A stretch of 5,777 bases of DNA from Thermoplasmata archaeon (GTDB lineage Archaea; Thermoplasmatota; Thermoplasmata; UBA10834). A model generated the notes under the pieces. The model was not told the DNA's origin and ran no database searches. It saw only the letters and a program-made list of their open reading frames with translations. Where the stretch lies: assembly GCA_013331315.1 (NCBI GenBank), contig DUGQ01000119.1, positions 536 to 6,312 on the forward strand, read 5' to 3'. Position 1 is the stretch's first letter. Every line of letters starts with the position of its first letter. The translations under genes and the position numbers were made by a program. Positions 5,181 through 5,777 of the stretch are shown piece by piece.

Positions 5181-5777
5181 CCTTCCAATTGTGGTGCACC
5201 TTTGCCGCCTGGACCGTGTTCTTCATGAGCATCGTGATGGTCATGGGGCCCACGCCTCCCGGCACCGGGGTGATGGCCTTGGCCTTCTCTTTCACGGCCT
5301 CGAAGTCGACGTCACCGACAAGACGTGTTCCGCTCTTGGTCGATGGGTCGTCGATCCTGTTGACGCCGACGTCTATCACGACCACTCCGTCCTTGACCAT
5401 GTCGGCCTTGACGAACTTCGGGACGCCGATCGCCGCTATCAAGATGTCCGCCTGGCGGGTGACGCCAGGCAGGTCAGCGGTCCTCGAGTGGCAGACAGTC
5501 ACTGTAGCGTCAGCGCCCGGGGCCTTCTGGACCAGTATGTTCGCGATGGGCTTGCCGACTATGTTGCTGCGTCCGACCACGACCACGTGCTTCCCCTTCG
5601 GTTCGTTGCCGCTCCTCACGAGTAGTTCCTGGATACCCGCGGGCGTGCATGGGAGAAACGACTTCGCCCCGACGACCATCTTGCCGACGTTGACGGGGTG
5701 GAAGCCGTCGACATCTTTGCCTGGGTCGATCCGCATGAGCACCTTCTCCTCGCTGATCTGCTTCGGCAGCGGGAGCT
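5176..5777 (-). CDS. folD: FolD: methylenetetrahydrofolate dehydrogenase / methenyltetrahydrofolate cyclohydrolase, N-terminus cut by window edge
   Basis: This bifunctional cytoplasmic enzyme interconverts 5,10-methylene-, methenyl- and 10-formyl-tetrahydrofolate with NAD(P). The frame stays open to the right edge, giving 199 visible residues; roughly the first 85-95, with the catalytic Tyr/Lys region, are missing. Visible signatures are LPLPKQ (1-6), DVDGFHPVN (21-29), PCTPAGI (42-48), the Rossmann nucleotide-binding [13 protein letters not shown] (64-76), IDVGVNRI (134-141) and [16 protein letters not shown] (168-183). The GTG at 5742 is internal, not a start, because [12 protein letters not shown] is conserved FolD sequence upstream of it. 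The gene ends 425 bp before acsA with its own T-tract, so it is probably a separate transcription unit. FolD implies tetrahydrofolate-based C1 metabolism, which in archaea is limited to some lineages. Confidence 0.95.
   Translation of the reverse strand, partial: LPLPKQISEEKVLMRIDPGKDVDGFHPVNVGKMVVGAKSFLPCTPAGIQELLVRSGNEPKGKHVVVVGRSNIVGKPIANILVQKAPGADATVTVCHSRTADLPGVTRQADILIAAIGVPKFVKADMVKDGVVVIDVGVNRIDDPSTKSGTRLVGDVDFEAVKEKAKAITPVPGGVGPMTITMLMKNTVQAAKVHHNWKG

Noticed and set aside
5742..5742. GTG at 5742 as the folD start
   Set aside because: The frame continues upstream with conserved FolD residues ([12 protein letters not shown]) to the window edge, so this is an internal valine.

Overview
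The window looks like a stretch of a GC-rich prokaryotic chromosome (roughly 60% GC by eye), most likely archaeal. Arginine is mostly AGG/AGA and isoleucine is ATA or ATC but almost never ATT. A BRE/TATA-like element (CGAAAAG followed by CTTAAAAT) lies upstream of the central gene, and a plain T-tract follows folD. A Thermoplasmatota-like lineage is my guess from this style; it is not proven. No mobile element, CRISPR array, tRNA or rRNA was seen.

Layout: (i) 1-945, plus strand: the C-terminal 314 residues of a molybdopterin formate dehydrogenase-type alpha subunit, cut by the left edge. (ii) A 57-bp convergent gap. (iii) 1003-4750, minus strand: three genes transcribed in the order AMP-forming acetyl-CoA synthetase (acsA), beta-carbonic anhydrase, OFA-family MFS transporter. 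The gaps between them are 106 bp and 30 bp. (iv) 4751-5175: a 425-bp noncoding region holding the probable acsA promoter, a leader with several strong hairpins, palindromes upstream of the promoter, and the folD 3' end. (v) 5176-5777, minus strand: the C-terminal 199 residues of FolD, cut by the right edge.

How the genes may fit together (inference): all five products handle small carboxylates or one-carbon units. Formate dehydrogenase interconverts formate and CO2. Carbonic anhydrase interconverts CO2 and bicarbonate. The transporter belongs to the oxalate/formate (monocarboxylate) family. AcsA activates acetate, and FolD moves carbon between methylene- and formyl-tetrahydrofolate. The acsA-carbonic anhydrase-transporter set could import and activate acetate (or formate) and supply bicarbonate for carboxylation. 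All five protein families are well known. What is less ordinary is the gene combination and the structured acsA leader.
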